From positions 1 through 35,023 of the forward strand of contig NZ_JADEYR010000021.1 in the NCBI RefSeq assembly GCF_015209585.1: 35,023 bases of DNA, in the 5' to 3' direction. This DNA comes from Brachybacterium epidermidis (GTDB taxonomy: Bacteria > Actinomycetota > Actinomycetes > Actinomycetales > Dermabacteraceae). The notes under the pieces are model-generated. The model saw nothing but the letters and a program-made list of their open reading frames with translations, was not told where the DNA came from and searched no databases. Position numbers and translations under genes: made by a program. Each line of letters starts with the position of its first letter. Positions within the stretch are counted from its first letter, which is position 1. Of this stretch, positions 1 to 6,693 are shown piece after piece.

Positions 1-1217
1 CAGTTCATCCTCTCGATGATGAGGGCCATGCCCTGTCCGCCTCCGACGCACAGGGTGGCCAGGCCCAGCTCGCCGTCTCGCGCGCGCAGGCCGTTGATCA
101 GGGTCGTGGTCATGCGGGCGCCGGTGGAACCCCAAGGATGGCCCAGCGCGATGGCGCCGCCGTGGGCGTTGAGCCTGTCGTGGTCGATGCCGAGGTCCTC
201 TGCCGCCGGGATCACCTGGGCTGCGAAGGCCTCGTTGAACTCGACCAGGTTGATGTCGTCGATGGTGAGGCCGGCCAGCGCCAGTGCGCGGCGGGTCGAC
301 TCCACCGGGCCCAGTCCCATGATCTCGGGGCTGAGGCCCGAGACGCCGGTGGCCAGGATGCGGGCCAGCGGCGCGATGCCGAGCTCCTCGGCGCGGTCTC
401 GGTCCATCACCACCAGCGCGGCAGCGCCGTCGGAGAGCGGGCAGCAGTTGCCGGCGGTGACGGTGCCGTCGGGCCGGAACACGGGGTCGAGCCCCGCCAC
501 GGCCTCGAGGGTGACCCCGGGGCGCGGAGAGTCGTCCGTGGTGACCTGGGTGCCGTCGGGGGTGGTGACGGGGGTGATGTCGAGGTCGAAGAAGCCCGCC
601 TCGCGGGCAGCCTCGGCACGGTTCTGGGAGCGCACCGCGTACTCGTCCTGCACCTCGCGGCTGATCCCGCGCAGCTCGGCGACGTTCTCGGCGGTCTGGC
701 CCATCAGGATGTACGGGTCGGGCAGCTCGCCGTCCTCGCGCGGGTCGTGCCAGGGGGCGGGGATCTGACGGGTCGCACGGCGCTCGGTGCGCTCCCAGGC
801 CTGCTGGTACATCGGGTCGCGCAGTTCGTCGTCGATGAACTTCCCGGGCACCATGGTCAGCGACTCGACGCCGGCGGAGACCACGGCCCTGGCCTCGCCG
901 GAGAGCACGGCGTGGAAGGCGTTGCGGGTGGTCTGGATGCTGGAGGCGCAGAAGCGGTTGACGGTGCTGCCGGGAACGGTGTCCAGGCCCAGGCGCACCG
1001 CGACGATGCGGGCCAGGTTGGCGCCCTGGATCCCCTCGGGCAGGCCCACGCCCAGCTGCACGTCATCGAGGGTGGAGGGGTCCAGCTCGGGCACCTGGTC
1101 CAGGGCGGCGCGGACCATCTGGGCGGCGAGGTCGTCGGGGCGGACGTCCTTGAGCGAGCCCTTGCGGGCGCGGCCGATGGGGGAACGGGCGGCGGCGACG
1201 ATCACGGCCTCGGGCAC
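1..1217 (-). CDS. Acetyl-CoA C-acyltransferase (thiolase), 3' end at window edge
   Basis: Thiolase-family enzyme that condenses or cleaves acyl-CoA/acetyl-CoA in fatty acid or short-chain metabolism. The GTG start at 1217 follows GGAGAAG and gives MPEAVIVAAARSPIGRARKG. The nucleophile Cys lies in VNRFCASSIQTT near residue 88, and the second catalytic Cys near the C-terminus is in CVGGGQGMALI. The frame stays open to ERMN at base 3; the next codon begins TG, so a TGA stop just outside the window is likely and the protein would be about 405 residues, close to full family length. Upstream is a gene-free divergent region of about 200 bp. Substrate chain length cannot be told from sequence. Family assignment is very secure; only the final codon is missing. 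Confidence 0.94.
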   Translation of the reverse strand, partial: MPEAVIVAAARSPIGRARKGSLKDVRPDDLAAQMVRAALDQVPELDPSTLDDVQLGVGLPEGIQGANLARIVAVRLGLDTVPGSTVNRFCASSIQTTRNAFHAVLSGEARAVVSAGVESLTMVPGKFIDDELRDPMYQQAWERTERRATRQIPAPWHDPREDGELPDPYILMGQTAENVAELRGISREVQDEYAVRSQNRAEAAREAGFFDLDITPVTTPDGTQVTTDDSPRPGVTLEAVAGLDPVFRPDGTVTAGNCCPLSDGAAALVVMDRDRAEELGIAPLARILATGVSGLSPEIMGLGPVESTRRALALAGLTIDDINLVEFNEAFAAQVIPAAEDLGIDHDRLNAHGGAIALGHPWGSTGARMTTTLINGLRARDGELGLATLCVGGGQGMALIIERMN

Positions 1218-1320
1218 GGCTTCTCCTTCGATGACGGTGCACGGCGTCAGTGCGGCGAGCTGCAGGGCGCGAAGAACGCGCGAACAACAGCAACAGGAGC
1301 GCCGCGACCGACTGTTCTTG

Positions 1321-1326
1321 ATACTA
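1321..1326 (-). promoter_or_regulatory. Possible -10 element for the thiolase gene
   Basis: On the reverse strand this reads TAGTAT, a good TANNNT match inside the only AT-richer patch of the 1218-1415 intergenic region. It would give a leader of about 97 nt. No convincing -35 is seen, so this is a weak call. Confidence 0.35.
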
Positions 1327-1415
1327 CGGGTTGCAGTTACTTTGTGGGAAGTCCAGGACTCGACCACTCCGGGCCGCACGCCGACGGCACCGGGCACAAC
1401 GCCTACGATCAGGGA

Positions 1416-1622
1416 ATGACCGCGCCCGGCTTCACCATCGACACCCCGCGCCTCGAGGACGCCCCGGCCATCGCCCGCGTGCACGTGGAGAGCTGGCGGG
1501 ACGCCTACGCCCATCTGCTGGAGGACCACGAGCACTGGTTCGGTGCCGCGGCCCTGGAGATCGCCCGGGCGATCAGGGAGGGTCTCGGCGCGCACCATCA
1601 TGGGAAGGACTCACAGCCATGA
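1416..1622 (+). pseudogene. Truncated GNAT acetyltransferase ORF, coupled to pdxH
   Basis: A 68-residue ORF starting MTAPGFTIDTPRLEDAPA. Its first 40 residues match the beginning of a GNAT N-acetyltransferase (IARVHVESWRDAYAHLL is the usual alpha1-alpha2 start), but the acetyl-CoA-binding core (R/Q-x-x-G-x-G/A) is absent and normal members have 150-170 residues. It is therefore probably a 5' remnant without enzyme activity. TACGAT lies 6 nt before the ATG, suggesting a leaderless transcript. Its TGA overlaps the pdxH ATG as ATGA, so ribosomes finishing this ORF could restart on pdxH. It may survive only as a promoter-plus-coupling leader for pdxH. Alternative: a real small protein of unknown role. 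Confidence 0.6.
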
Positions 1623-2311
1623 ACGCCCAGGACCCTTCCGCCCGCCTGGCCGCCGAGCGCATGCCGTACCGCACCGGTCGCCTCGCCGATGAGGCCGCCC
1701 CCGATCCCCTGGCCCTGTTCGACGCCTGGATGGCCGAGGCCTTCGAACGGCGCGACAGCCACGGCGATCTGCCCGAGCCCACCGCCGTGGTGCTGTCCAC
1801 CATCAGCACCGATGCCGACGACCGGGCCCGGCCCCGTTCGCGGACCGTGCTGCTGAAGGCCCGGGACCGGCGCGGCTTCGTGGTGTACACGAACCTCGAC
1901 TCCGACAAGGGCCGTGAGGTCGCTGCCTCCCCCGTGGCGTCCCTGCTGCTGCCGTGGTTCCCGCTGCAGCGCCAGGTGCGGATCGAGGGGCAGGTCGAGC
2001 AGGTCGATGCGGAGGAGGCCGATGCCTACTTCGCCTCCCGTCCCCGAGGCTCGCAGATCGGCGCCTGGGCGTCCCGGCAGTCACGGCCCGTGGCCTCCCG
2101 TGAGGTGCTCGAGGAGCAGTACGCCGAGGCCGAGGCGCGGTTCGAGGGCGGGCAGGTGCCGCGCCCGAGGCACTGGGGCGGGCTGCGCATCGTGCCGAAT
2201 CGCATCGAGTTCTGGCAGGGCCGGGAGAACCGTCTGCACGACAGGATCGTGTACCGCAGGCCGGGCGGGCCTGACGGCGGCGGCTGGCAGCGCGAGCGCC
2301 TCCAGCCCTGA
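1619..2311 (+). CDS. pdxH: Pyridoxamine 5'-phosphate oxidase
   Basis: FMN-dependent oxidase that converts pyridoxamine- or pyridoxine-5'-phosphate to pyridoxal 5'-phosphate, the last step of vitamin B6 synthesis and salvage, in the cytoplasm. The 230-residue length matches the family. Visible motifs run in order: RSRTVLLK (FMN phosphate), VYTNLDSDKGRE, WFPLQRQVRIEG, SRPRGSQIGAWASRQS, and the C-terminal PRPRHWGGLRI with EFWQGRENRLHDRI and a terminal RLQP (substrate and FMN binding). GGGAAGGA lies upstream of the ATG at 1619, and the start overlaps the stop of the truncated GNAT ORF by ATGA, so translation is probably coupled. A GC-rich hairpin follows the stop. Confidence 0.96.
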   Translation: MNAQDPSARLAAERMPYRTGRLADEAAPDPLALFDAWMAEAFERRDSHGDLPEPTAVVLSTISTDADDRARPRSRTVLLKARDRRGFVVYTNLDSDKGREVAASPVASLLLPWFPLQRQVRIEGQVEQVDAEEADAYFASRPRGSQIGAWASRQSRPVASREVLEEQYAEAEARFEGGQVPRPRHWGGLRIVPNRIEFWQGRENRLHDRIVYRRPGGPDGGGWQRERLQP

Positions 2312-2337
2312 GCAGGGCCGGAGGCGCGGGTGGCTCC

Positions 2338-2366
2338 CTGACGGCTCGGGGCGGCACCGCCGTCAG
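2338..2366. terminator. Convergent hairpin between pdxH and the metal ATPase gene
   Basis: CTGACGGC (2338-2345) pairs with GCCGTCAG (2359-2366). The stem lies 26 bp after the pdxH stop and overlaps the stop codon of the convergent ATPase gene. There is no U-tract, as is common in high-GC actinobacteria, so it may act in both directions or be only an incidental stem. Confidence 0.45.
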
Positions 2367-4402
2367 CCGCGCACGGGTCGCAGCAGGCGCATGGCGTTGA
2401 CGATCACCAGCAGCACGCTGGCCTCGTGCACCAGCATCCCCAGGGACATGGTGACCCCTCCCAGCAGCACACCCAGCAGCAGCATCCCCACGGTGACCAG
2501 GGCGATCACAATGTTCTGCCGCATCACCGCGACGGTGCGGCGGGCCAGTCGCAGCGACTGCGCCAGGGCCGACAGCGAGTCCCGCATCAGCGCGATGTCG
2601 CTGGTCTCGATGGCCACCGCACTGCCGGCGGCCCCCATCGAGATGCCGATGTCGGCCGAGGCCAGGGCGGGGGCGTCGTTGACGCCGTCGCCCACCATCG
2701 CCACGGTGCGGCCGCGCGCCTGCAGCGCCGCGATCTGATCGAGCTTGCCCTCGGGCAGCAGACCGGCGTGCACGGTGTCGATGCCCACCTCCGCGGCCAC
2801 GGCCTGAGCCACGCGGGGCTGGTCGCCGGTGAGCATCACGACCTCGCGCACTCCTGCGCGGCGCAGGGCGGTGATCGCGTCGGCGGCCTCGGCCCGCGGG
2901 GTGTCGGCCAGTCCGATCACGCCCAGCACCGTCTCGTCGAGGGTGACGATCATCGGGGTGCGGCCGCGCCGCGCGGTCTCGTCGGCCAGGTCGATCGCCT
3001 CTCGCCGCTCGGAGCTGCCCCCGATGTCGGACTCGTGCAGCATCGCCTGGCTGCCCACGGTGATCGCATGGCCGCCGTGGCGGGCCAGCACACCGCGCCC
3101 CACCACAGCGTCGGCCTGTTCGGGGATCTGCCCCAGGTCCAGGCCCTCCGCACGGGCGGCCCAGACCACGGGGGCGGCCAGGGGGTGGTCGCTGGTGAGC
3201 TCGGCGCGGGCGGCCCACAGCAGCACCTCCTCGCGGGTGCGTCCCGGCAGTGGGAGCACGTCGGTGAGCACGGGCCGACCGGTGGTGAGGGTGCCGGTCT
3301 TGTCCAGGGCCACGGTGTCGATCCGGGCGGAGGTCTCCAGGTGCTCGCCGCCCTTGATCAGCATGCCGTCGCGCGCACCGCGGCCGATGCCCGCCACGAT
3401 CGCGACCGGGATGGAGATCACCAGCGCGCCGGGGCAGGAGATCACCAGCAGCGTGAGCGCCAGTTCGACATCCCCGGTGAGCACCCCGAACACCACGGAC
3501 AGCACGATGATCGCCGGGGTGTACCAGCGGGCGAAGCGGTCCATGAAGGCCTGCGTGGGGGCCTTGGCGTCCTGCGCCTCCTCCACCCGGCGGATGATGC
3601 GGGCCAGCGTGGTGTCCGCGCCGATGCCCTCGGCGAGCACGGTGAGCAGTCCACCGGTGGCGACGGTGCCGGCGTAGACGGGGTCCCCCTCGGACTTCTC
3701 GGCGGGAACGGACTCGCCGGTGATGCCGGCCTCGTCGATCGCGCCGCGGCCGGCCAGGACGTGCCCGTCCACGGGCACCCTGGTGCCGGGGCGCACCAGC
3801 ACCTGCTCCCCCTGCCGCACCTCGGTGGCGGCGATGGTCTGCTCGGTGCCGTCCCGCAGCACCACGGCCTGCTCCGGGGCGGTGCTCACCAGGTCGGTGA
3901 GGGCCCGACGGGTGCGCTGCAGGGTGCCCTTCTCCAGGGCGTGGCCGATGGCGAACAGGGTGGTGACAGCCGCCGCCTCCCAGTACTCGCCGATCACGAT
4001 CGCGCCGATGGTGGCGATGGAGACCAGCAGGTCGATGCCGACCACCCGGTGGCGCAGCGCCCTCACGGCGGCGATCAGGATCGGGGTGCCGCTCACCAGG
4101 GCCGCACCGACCATCAGCAGGCCGGCCGGCCCCGGCAGCACCGATCCGGTGGCCGGGGAGCCGGTCAGGGCGTCGAGCAGCCAGGACAGGCCGATCAGAA
4201 CGGCGGCGATGCCGGGGCGCACCCAGGCGCGGACCGGGAGCAGCCCCTGCCCGCGACGCGCGGGCCTGCCCGTGGGCCCTGCGGGGCCGGGTCGCCGGCT
4301 GCCGCCGGGAGAATCCGGCGCGTAAGACCCTGCTGCGCGGGCGATGTCGGGATCGGGTCCCGCCGACGGGGCGCTGTCGAGGATGGGGCTGGGGCTGCTC
4401 AT
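2363..4402 (-). CDS. P1B-type heavy-metal translocating ATPase with CPG motif
   Basis: Membrane P-type ATPase of 679 residues that would export a transition metal ion using ATP. Visible in order: a Pro/Gly-rich N-terminus with no HMA domain, membrane segments from about residue 60 to 155, TGES (228-231, actuator), the metal-site helix motif CPG (323-325, in SCPGALVISIP), phosphorylation motif DKTGT (Asp367), HP (406-407), GDGVND (571-576), and two last helices ending in HEASVLLVIVNAMRLL. The usual metal motif is CPC, SPC or CPH and the last helix in Zn/Cd pumps has a conserved Asp; here both sites are unusual, so the metal cannot be named. AAAGGA precedes the ATG. The gene lies 27 bp after an HMA-domain gene and both follow the FNR-type operator, so they likely form one operon. 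Confidence 0.93.
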   Translation of the reverse strand: MSSPSPILDSAPSAGPDPDIARAAGSYAPDSPGGSRRPGPAGPTGRPARRGQGLLPVRAWVRPGIAAVLIGLSWLLDALTGSPATGSVLPGPAGLLMVGAALVSGTPILIAAVRALRHRVVGIDLLVSIATIGAIVIGEYWEAAAVTTLFAIGHALEKGTLQRTRRALTDLVSTAPEQAVVLRDGTEQTIAATEVRQGEQVLVRPGTRVPVDGHVLAGRGAIDEAGITGESVPAEKSEGDPVYAGTVATGGLLTVLAEGIGADTTLARIIRRVEEAQDAKAPTQAFMDRFARWYTPAIIVLSVVFGVLTGDVELALTLLVISCPGALVISIPVAIVAGIGRGARDGMLIKGGEHLETSARIDTVALDKTGTLTTGRPVLTDVLPLPGRTREEVLLWAARAELTSDHPLAAPVVWAARAEGLDLGQIPEQADAVVGRGVLARHGGHAITVGSQAMLHESDIGGSSERREAIDLADETARRGRTPMIVTLDETVLGVIGLADTPRAEAADAITALRRAGVREVVMLTGDQPRVAQAVAAEVGIDTVHAGLLPEGKLDQIAALQARGRTVAMVGDGVNDAPALASADIGISMGAAGSAVAIETSDIALMRDSLSALAQSLRLARRTVAVMRQNIVIALVTVGMLLLGVLLGGVTMSLGMLVHEASVLLVIVNAMRLLRPVRG

Positions 4403-4429
4403 GATCGGTCCTTTCCCGGGGCGGGCGGC

Positions 4430-4684
4430 TCAGAAGGCGGAGGGGCGGGCGGTGTAGCCGGCGCGCTCGACGGCGTGCACCAGCTCGTCGACGCCGGTCA
4501 CGGACGGGTCGTGGTTCACCTCGATGCGGGAGGAGGCGAAGTGGACGGTGGCGTCGGAGACGCCCGGCAGGGACCGCAGGGCCTTCTCGATCTTGGAGAC
4601 GCAGGAGGGGCAGGAGAAGCCCTCGGCGCGCAGCACGGTACGAGTGGCAGCGGGGGCAGCAGTGGTGGTGTCGTCGGTGGTCAT
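4430..4684 (-). CDS. Small heavy-metal-associated (HMA) domain protein
   Basis: An 84-residue cytoplasmic protein beginning MTTDDTTTAAPAATRTVL and consisting of one HMA fold. The metal-binding loop reads GFSCPSCVSKIEKAL, with CPSC in place of the canonical M-x-C-x-x-C, and the rest (LPGVSDATVHF, VDELVHAVERAGY) follows the ferredoxin-like pattern of CopZ/CadA N-domains. It sits directly upstream of an ATPase that lacks its own HMA domain, so it probably delivers metal to that pump. The start at 4684 has a strong GGAAGGAA Shine-Dalgarno. An in-frame ATG at 4723 sits 7 nt after TAAGTT and could be a leaderless start, adding 13 residues; sequence alone does not settle this. Confidence 0.88.
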   Translation of the reverse strand: MTTDDTTTAAPAATRTVLRAEGFSCPSCVSKIEKALRSLPGVSDATVHFASSRIEVNHDPSVTGVDELVHAVERAGYTARPSAF

Positions 4685-4730
4685 GGGGTTCCTTCCGGTC
4701 GGGTGAGCGGCCGTTCCGCTCATGACAGGA

Positions 4731-4736
4731 AACTTA
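4731..4736 (-). promoter_or_regulatory. Predicted -10 element of the HMA/ATPase operon
   Basis: On the reverse strand the sequence is TAAGTT. It predicts a start near 4724, which puts the centre of the FNR-type box at -41.5. No -35 hexamer is seen, as expected of a class II activator-dependent promoter. Confidence 0.5.
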
Positions 4737-4757
4737 GATCCGTCAGAACCGCAGTGC

Positions 4758-4773
4758 CTTGACGTCGGTCAAG
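4758..4773. promoter_or_regulatory. FNR/FLP-type operator shared by two divergent promoters
   Basis: CTTGAC-GTCG-GTCAAG is a perfect 6-bp inverted repeat with a 4-bp spacer, matching the Crp/Fnr half-site pattern TTGA-N6-TCAA. It lies between the metal-efflux operon (reverse) and the regulator gene (forward). Its centre at 4765.5 is 41.5 bp from the predicted start of the regulator (4807) and 41.5 bp from the predicted start of the HMA operon (4724). The adjacent regulator has the FNR-type recognition helix that reads TTGA, so it is the likely ligand. Confidence 0.8.
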
Positions 4774-4794
4774 CGCCGCTGCCGGGCCGCATGC

Positions 4795-4800
4795 CACAGT
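4795..4800 (+). promoter_or_regulatory. Predicted -10 element of the FNR-like regulator gene
   Basis: CACAGT lies exactly 6 nt before the ATG at 4807, the spacing seen at many starts in this window. It predicts a leaderless transcript starting at the ATG, with the FNR-type box centred at -41.5. Confidence 0.4.
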
Positions 4801-4806
4801 GATGCC

Positions 4807-5586
4807 ATGGCCACCGATCCACCGAGCAGCGCAACTGCGGCGAGCGCCCCGCCGAGCAGCCCGCACCCGAGCAGCGTGTCCCCGCCGAGCCTGCCCGAGC
4901 CCGCCGGTGCACCCCAGGACACCTGCGTGGCGCGGGTGCCGATCTTCTCCCTGCTGAGCCCCGAGGACCAGCAGGCGGTGGCCTCCTTCGCCCACCCCGT
5001 GGACCTCGAGCGCGGGCAGCTGCTGTACCGGGCCGACGACCCGCTACGACGCCTGTTCGTGGTGCACCGCGGGAGGCTGAAGCTGGAGCGCACCTCCGTC
5101 ACTGGTCGCGAGCACCTGCTGCGCGTGGTGGGGCCCGGGGACGTGGTGGGCGAGCACACCTTCCTCACCGGGACCCGGCCGGACTTCGTGGTGCAGGCGC
5201 TCGAGCCCGCGCAGATGTGCGTGTTCGACCACCGCGACCTGGCCACGCTCGTACGGCGGTTCCCCGCGATCTCCGTGGCCATGCTGCGGTCGTTGAGCGA
5301 TCGTCTGGTCGCGAGCGAGAACCGCCTCGCGCTGGCGGGGGCGGAGGTGCCGGTGCGGGTGGCGGAGTACCTGCTCGCCCTGCCCTCGCAGGCGACGACG
5401 GCCGAGGGGCATCCGCTGGTGCGCTGGCCGCTGCCCAAGCGGGACGTGGCCGCCCTGCTGGGCACCACCCCGGAGTCGCTCTCCCGCGCCCTGGCCCGTC
5501 TGCGGCACGAGGGCCTGGTGATCCCGGCGGGGGAAGCGGTGGCGCTGCCGGACCTCGACGCACTGGAGGAGCGGGCGCGATACTGA
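4807..5586 (+). CDS. Crp/Fnr-family regulator, two-cysteine FLP-like
   Basis: Transcription factor of 259 residues: a Ser/Pro/Ala-rich tail (1-37), an effector beta-barrel (about 40-150), a dimer helix (about 155-175) and a C-terminal winged helix. The recognition helix is TTPESLSRALARLR; its E-x-x-S-R matches FNR, which contacts TTGA. It lacks the four-Cys Fe-S ligand set of FNR and has only two cysteines, Cys40 and Cys138. Cys138 sits at the barrel strand (QMCVFDH) that aligns by context with FNR Cys122. The start at 4807 is chosen over a TTG at 4759 because that TTG lies inside the operator and a -10-like CACAGT precedes 4807 by 6 nt. It is divergent from the metal ATPase operon and probably regulates both sides. 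The effector is unknown; a thiol-disulphide or metal signal is inferred. Confidence 0.92.
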   Translation: MATDPPSSATAASAPPSSPHPSSVSPPSLPEPAGAPQDTCVARVPIFSLLSPEDQQAVASFAHPVDLERGQLLYRADDPLRRLFVVHRGRLKLERTSVTGREHLLRVVGPGDVVGEHTFLTGTRPDFVVQALEPAQMCVFDHRDLATLVRRFPAISVAMLRSLSDRLVASENRLALAGAEVPVRVAEYLLALPSQATTAEGHPLVRWPLPKRDVAALLGTTPESLSRALARLRHEGLVIPAGEAVALPDLDALEERARY

Positions 5587-5620
5587 GGGCGCCAGCCGCA
5601 CTCCTCGAAGGCAGCCACCC

Positions 5621-6076
5621 ATGAGCACCTCCCCCGTCGGCTACTCGTGCCGCGCCGCCAATGCGGCGGTGTGCGCCTGCGCGGAGGACCCGGCGCCGTG
5701 GTTCCCGGTGGAGGAGGCCCTGTTCGAGGACCAGCCCGGTGCCGAGGGCCTCAGCAACGAGCGGCTCACCGAGATCGCCGTCGGTGCCGGGGCGAGCGAG
5801 GCGGCGGGCGGCCCCCTCAGGACTGCCCCTCCTCGGGCGCCGGCAGCTCCAGGTCCTCCTCGCGGGGGATCGCGGCGTGCTCGCGCAGCACCTCGATGCG
5901 CACCACGTCGATGTCAACCGGGCCATCGATCCCCGAGACGGTGCCGTCGAAGCGCAGCTGCCACACGGCCCAGTCCTCCGGGGAGGGGCGCCCGCGGTCG
6001 GAGTAGAGCCAGTCGGGGCGGGAGTCCGCCACCGGCAGGCCGTAGTGGTCGCGCCATTCGCTGGAGGAGTAGATGA
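5621..6076 (+). CDS. Short Cys-containing ORF of unknown function, 3' truncated
   Basis: Not recognised. It starts at 5621, 34 bp after the regulator stop, with GAAGG about 10 nt upstream. The first 64 residues (MSTSPVGYSCRAANAAVCAC, then an acidic stretch to about ASEAAGG) have the strong G/C third-base bias of a real gene and include Cys10, Cys18 and Cys20. At about base 5818 the bias collapses, exactly where the convergent lysozyme gene ends at 5817; beyond that the frame is simply antisense to lysozyme until TGA at 6076. It therefore looks like a 5' fragment that lost its own 3' end and stop when the lysozyme gene came to abut it. Position suggests it was co-transcribed with the FNR-like regulator. 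Confidence 0.4.
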   Translation: MSTSPVGYSCRAANAAVCACAEDPAPWFPVEEALFEDQPGAEGLSNERLTEIAVGAGASEAAGGPLRTAPPRAPAAPGPPRGGSRRARAAPRCAPRRCQPGHRSPRRCRRSAAATRPSPPGRGARGRSRASRGGSPPPAGRSGRAIRWRSR

Positions 6077-6683
6077 CCATGCGCCTGCCCCAGGCTTTCT
6101 CCACCGCGTGCGTGAAGGCGTCGATCTCCGCCTGGGCGTCCACCGCTTCTGGTCGCTCCTCGCAGGCCCCGTCGAACTCGAGGTCCAGGGCGGGCGGCAG
6201 GGCGGTGTCGTCGGGCGGTGCGGCGGCCAGGAAGGAGGCGGCCTGCTCCGCGCCCGGGGAGCACAGCGTGAAGTAGTGGTAGGCGCCCACGGTGATCCCG
6301 GCGGCCCGTGCGCCGTCCCAGTTCAGGCGGAAGTGGGTGTCGGTGAAGCCGCTGCCCTCGGTGGCCTTGATGTAGGCGAACACGTAGCCGTCGCCGGCCA
6401 CCTGCTCCCAGTCGATGTCGCGCTGGTAGCTGGAGACGTCGATGCCCATCGCCTCGTCCGCGGTCAGCTGGGTCTCCTCCGGCAGCTGGGTGAGGGCGGG
6501 GGCGCCGGCGGGGGTGCTGCCCACGGTCATGGCGGCATCGTCCGCGCGGTGCGGGCGGTCCCCGCCTCTCAGGTTCGCCACCAGGGCTGTACAGCCGCCG
6601 ATCACCAGCAGCAGCACGGCCACCAGGATGGCCACGGCGATGCGCTGACGCCGACGGACCTGCTCACGGGTGAATCGGGGCAC
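5817..6683 (-). CDS. GH25 lysozyme-like glycosyl hydrolase, membrane-anchored
   Basis: N-acetylmuramidase-type enzyme of 288 residues acting on peptidoglycan outside the membrane. An Arg-rich N-terminus is followed by a hydrophobic segment (about 15-37) ending in IGGC, which could be a lipobox with Cys31 or just a membrane anchor. The GH25 domain begins at GIDVSSYQRDIDW (Asp82), then FAYIKATEGSGF, GAYHYF, the catalytic DLE (Asp167/Glu169), VIYSSSEW and WQLRFDG near the C-terminus. The GTG at 6683 begins this coherent sequence; TAGTGT lies 7 nt upstream and overlaps the amidotransferase stop, so it may be leaderless as well as read through from that gene, 10 bp away. The role could be wall remodelling or attack on other bacteria. 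Confidence 0.92.
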   Translation of the reverse strand: MPRFTREQVRRRQRIAVAILVAVLLLVIGGCTALVANLRGGDRPHRADDAAMTVGSTPAGAPALTQLPEETQLTADEAMGIDVSSYQRDIDWEQVAGDGYVFAYIKATEGSGFTDTHFRLNWDGARAAGITVGAYHYFTLCSPGAEQAASFLAAAPPDDTALPPALDLEFDGACEERPEAVDAQAEIDAFTHAVEKAWGRRMVIYSSSEWRDHYGLPVADSRPDWLYSDRGRPSPEDWAVWQLRFDGTVSGIDGPVDIDVVRIEVLREHAAIPREEDLELPAPEEGQS

Positions 6684-6693
6684 GCAGCGGACA

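Noticed and set aside
138-1415. Long forward-strand ORF opposite the thiolase that runs into the GNAT stump
   Set aside because: It is Gly/His/Val-rich shadow sequence antisense to a clear thiolase; only the part from the ATG at 1416 is coding-like.
4759-4806. TTG start at 4759 for the FNR-like regulator, adding 16 residues
   Set aside because: The TTG is part of the FNR-type operator itself, the added residues have no family similarity, and a better start with a -10-like hexamer lies at 4807.
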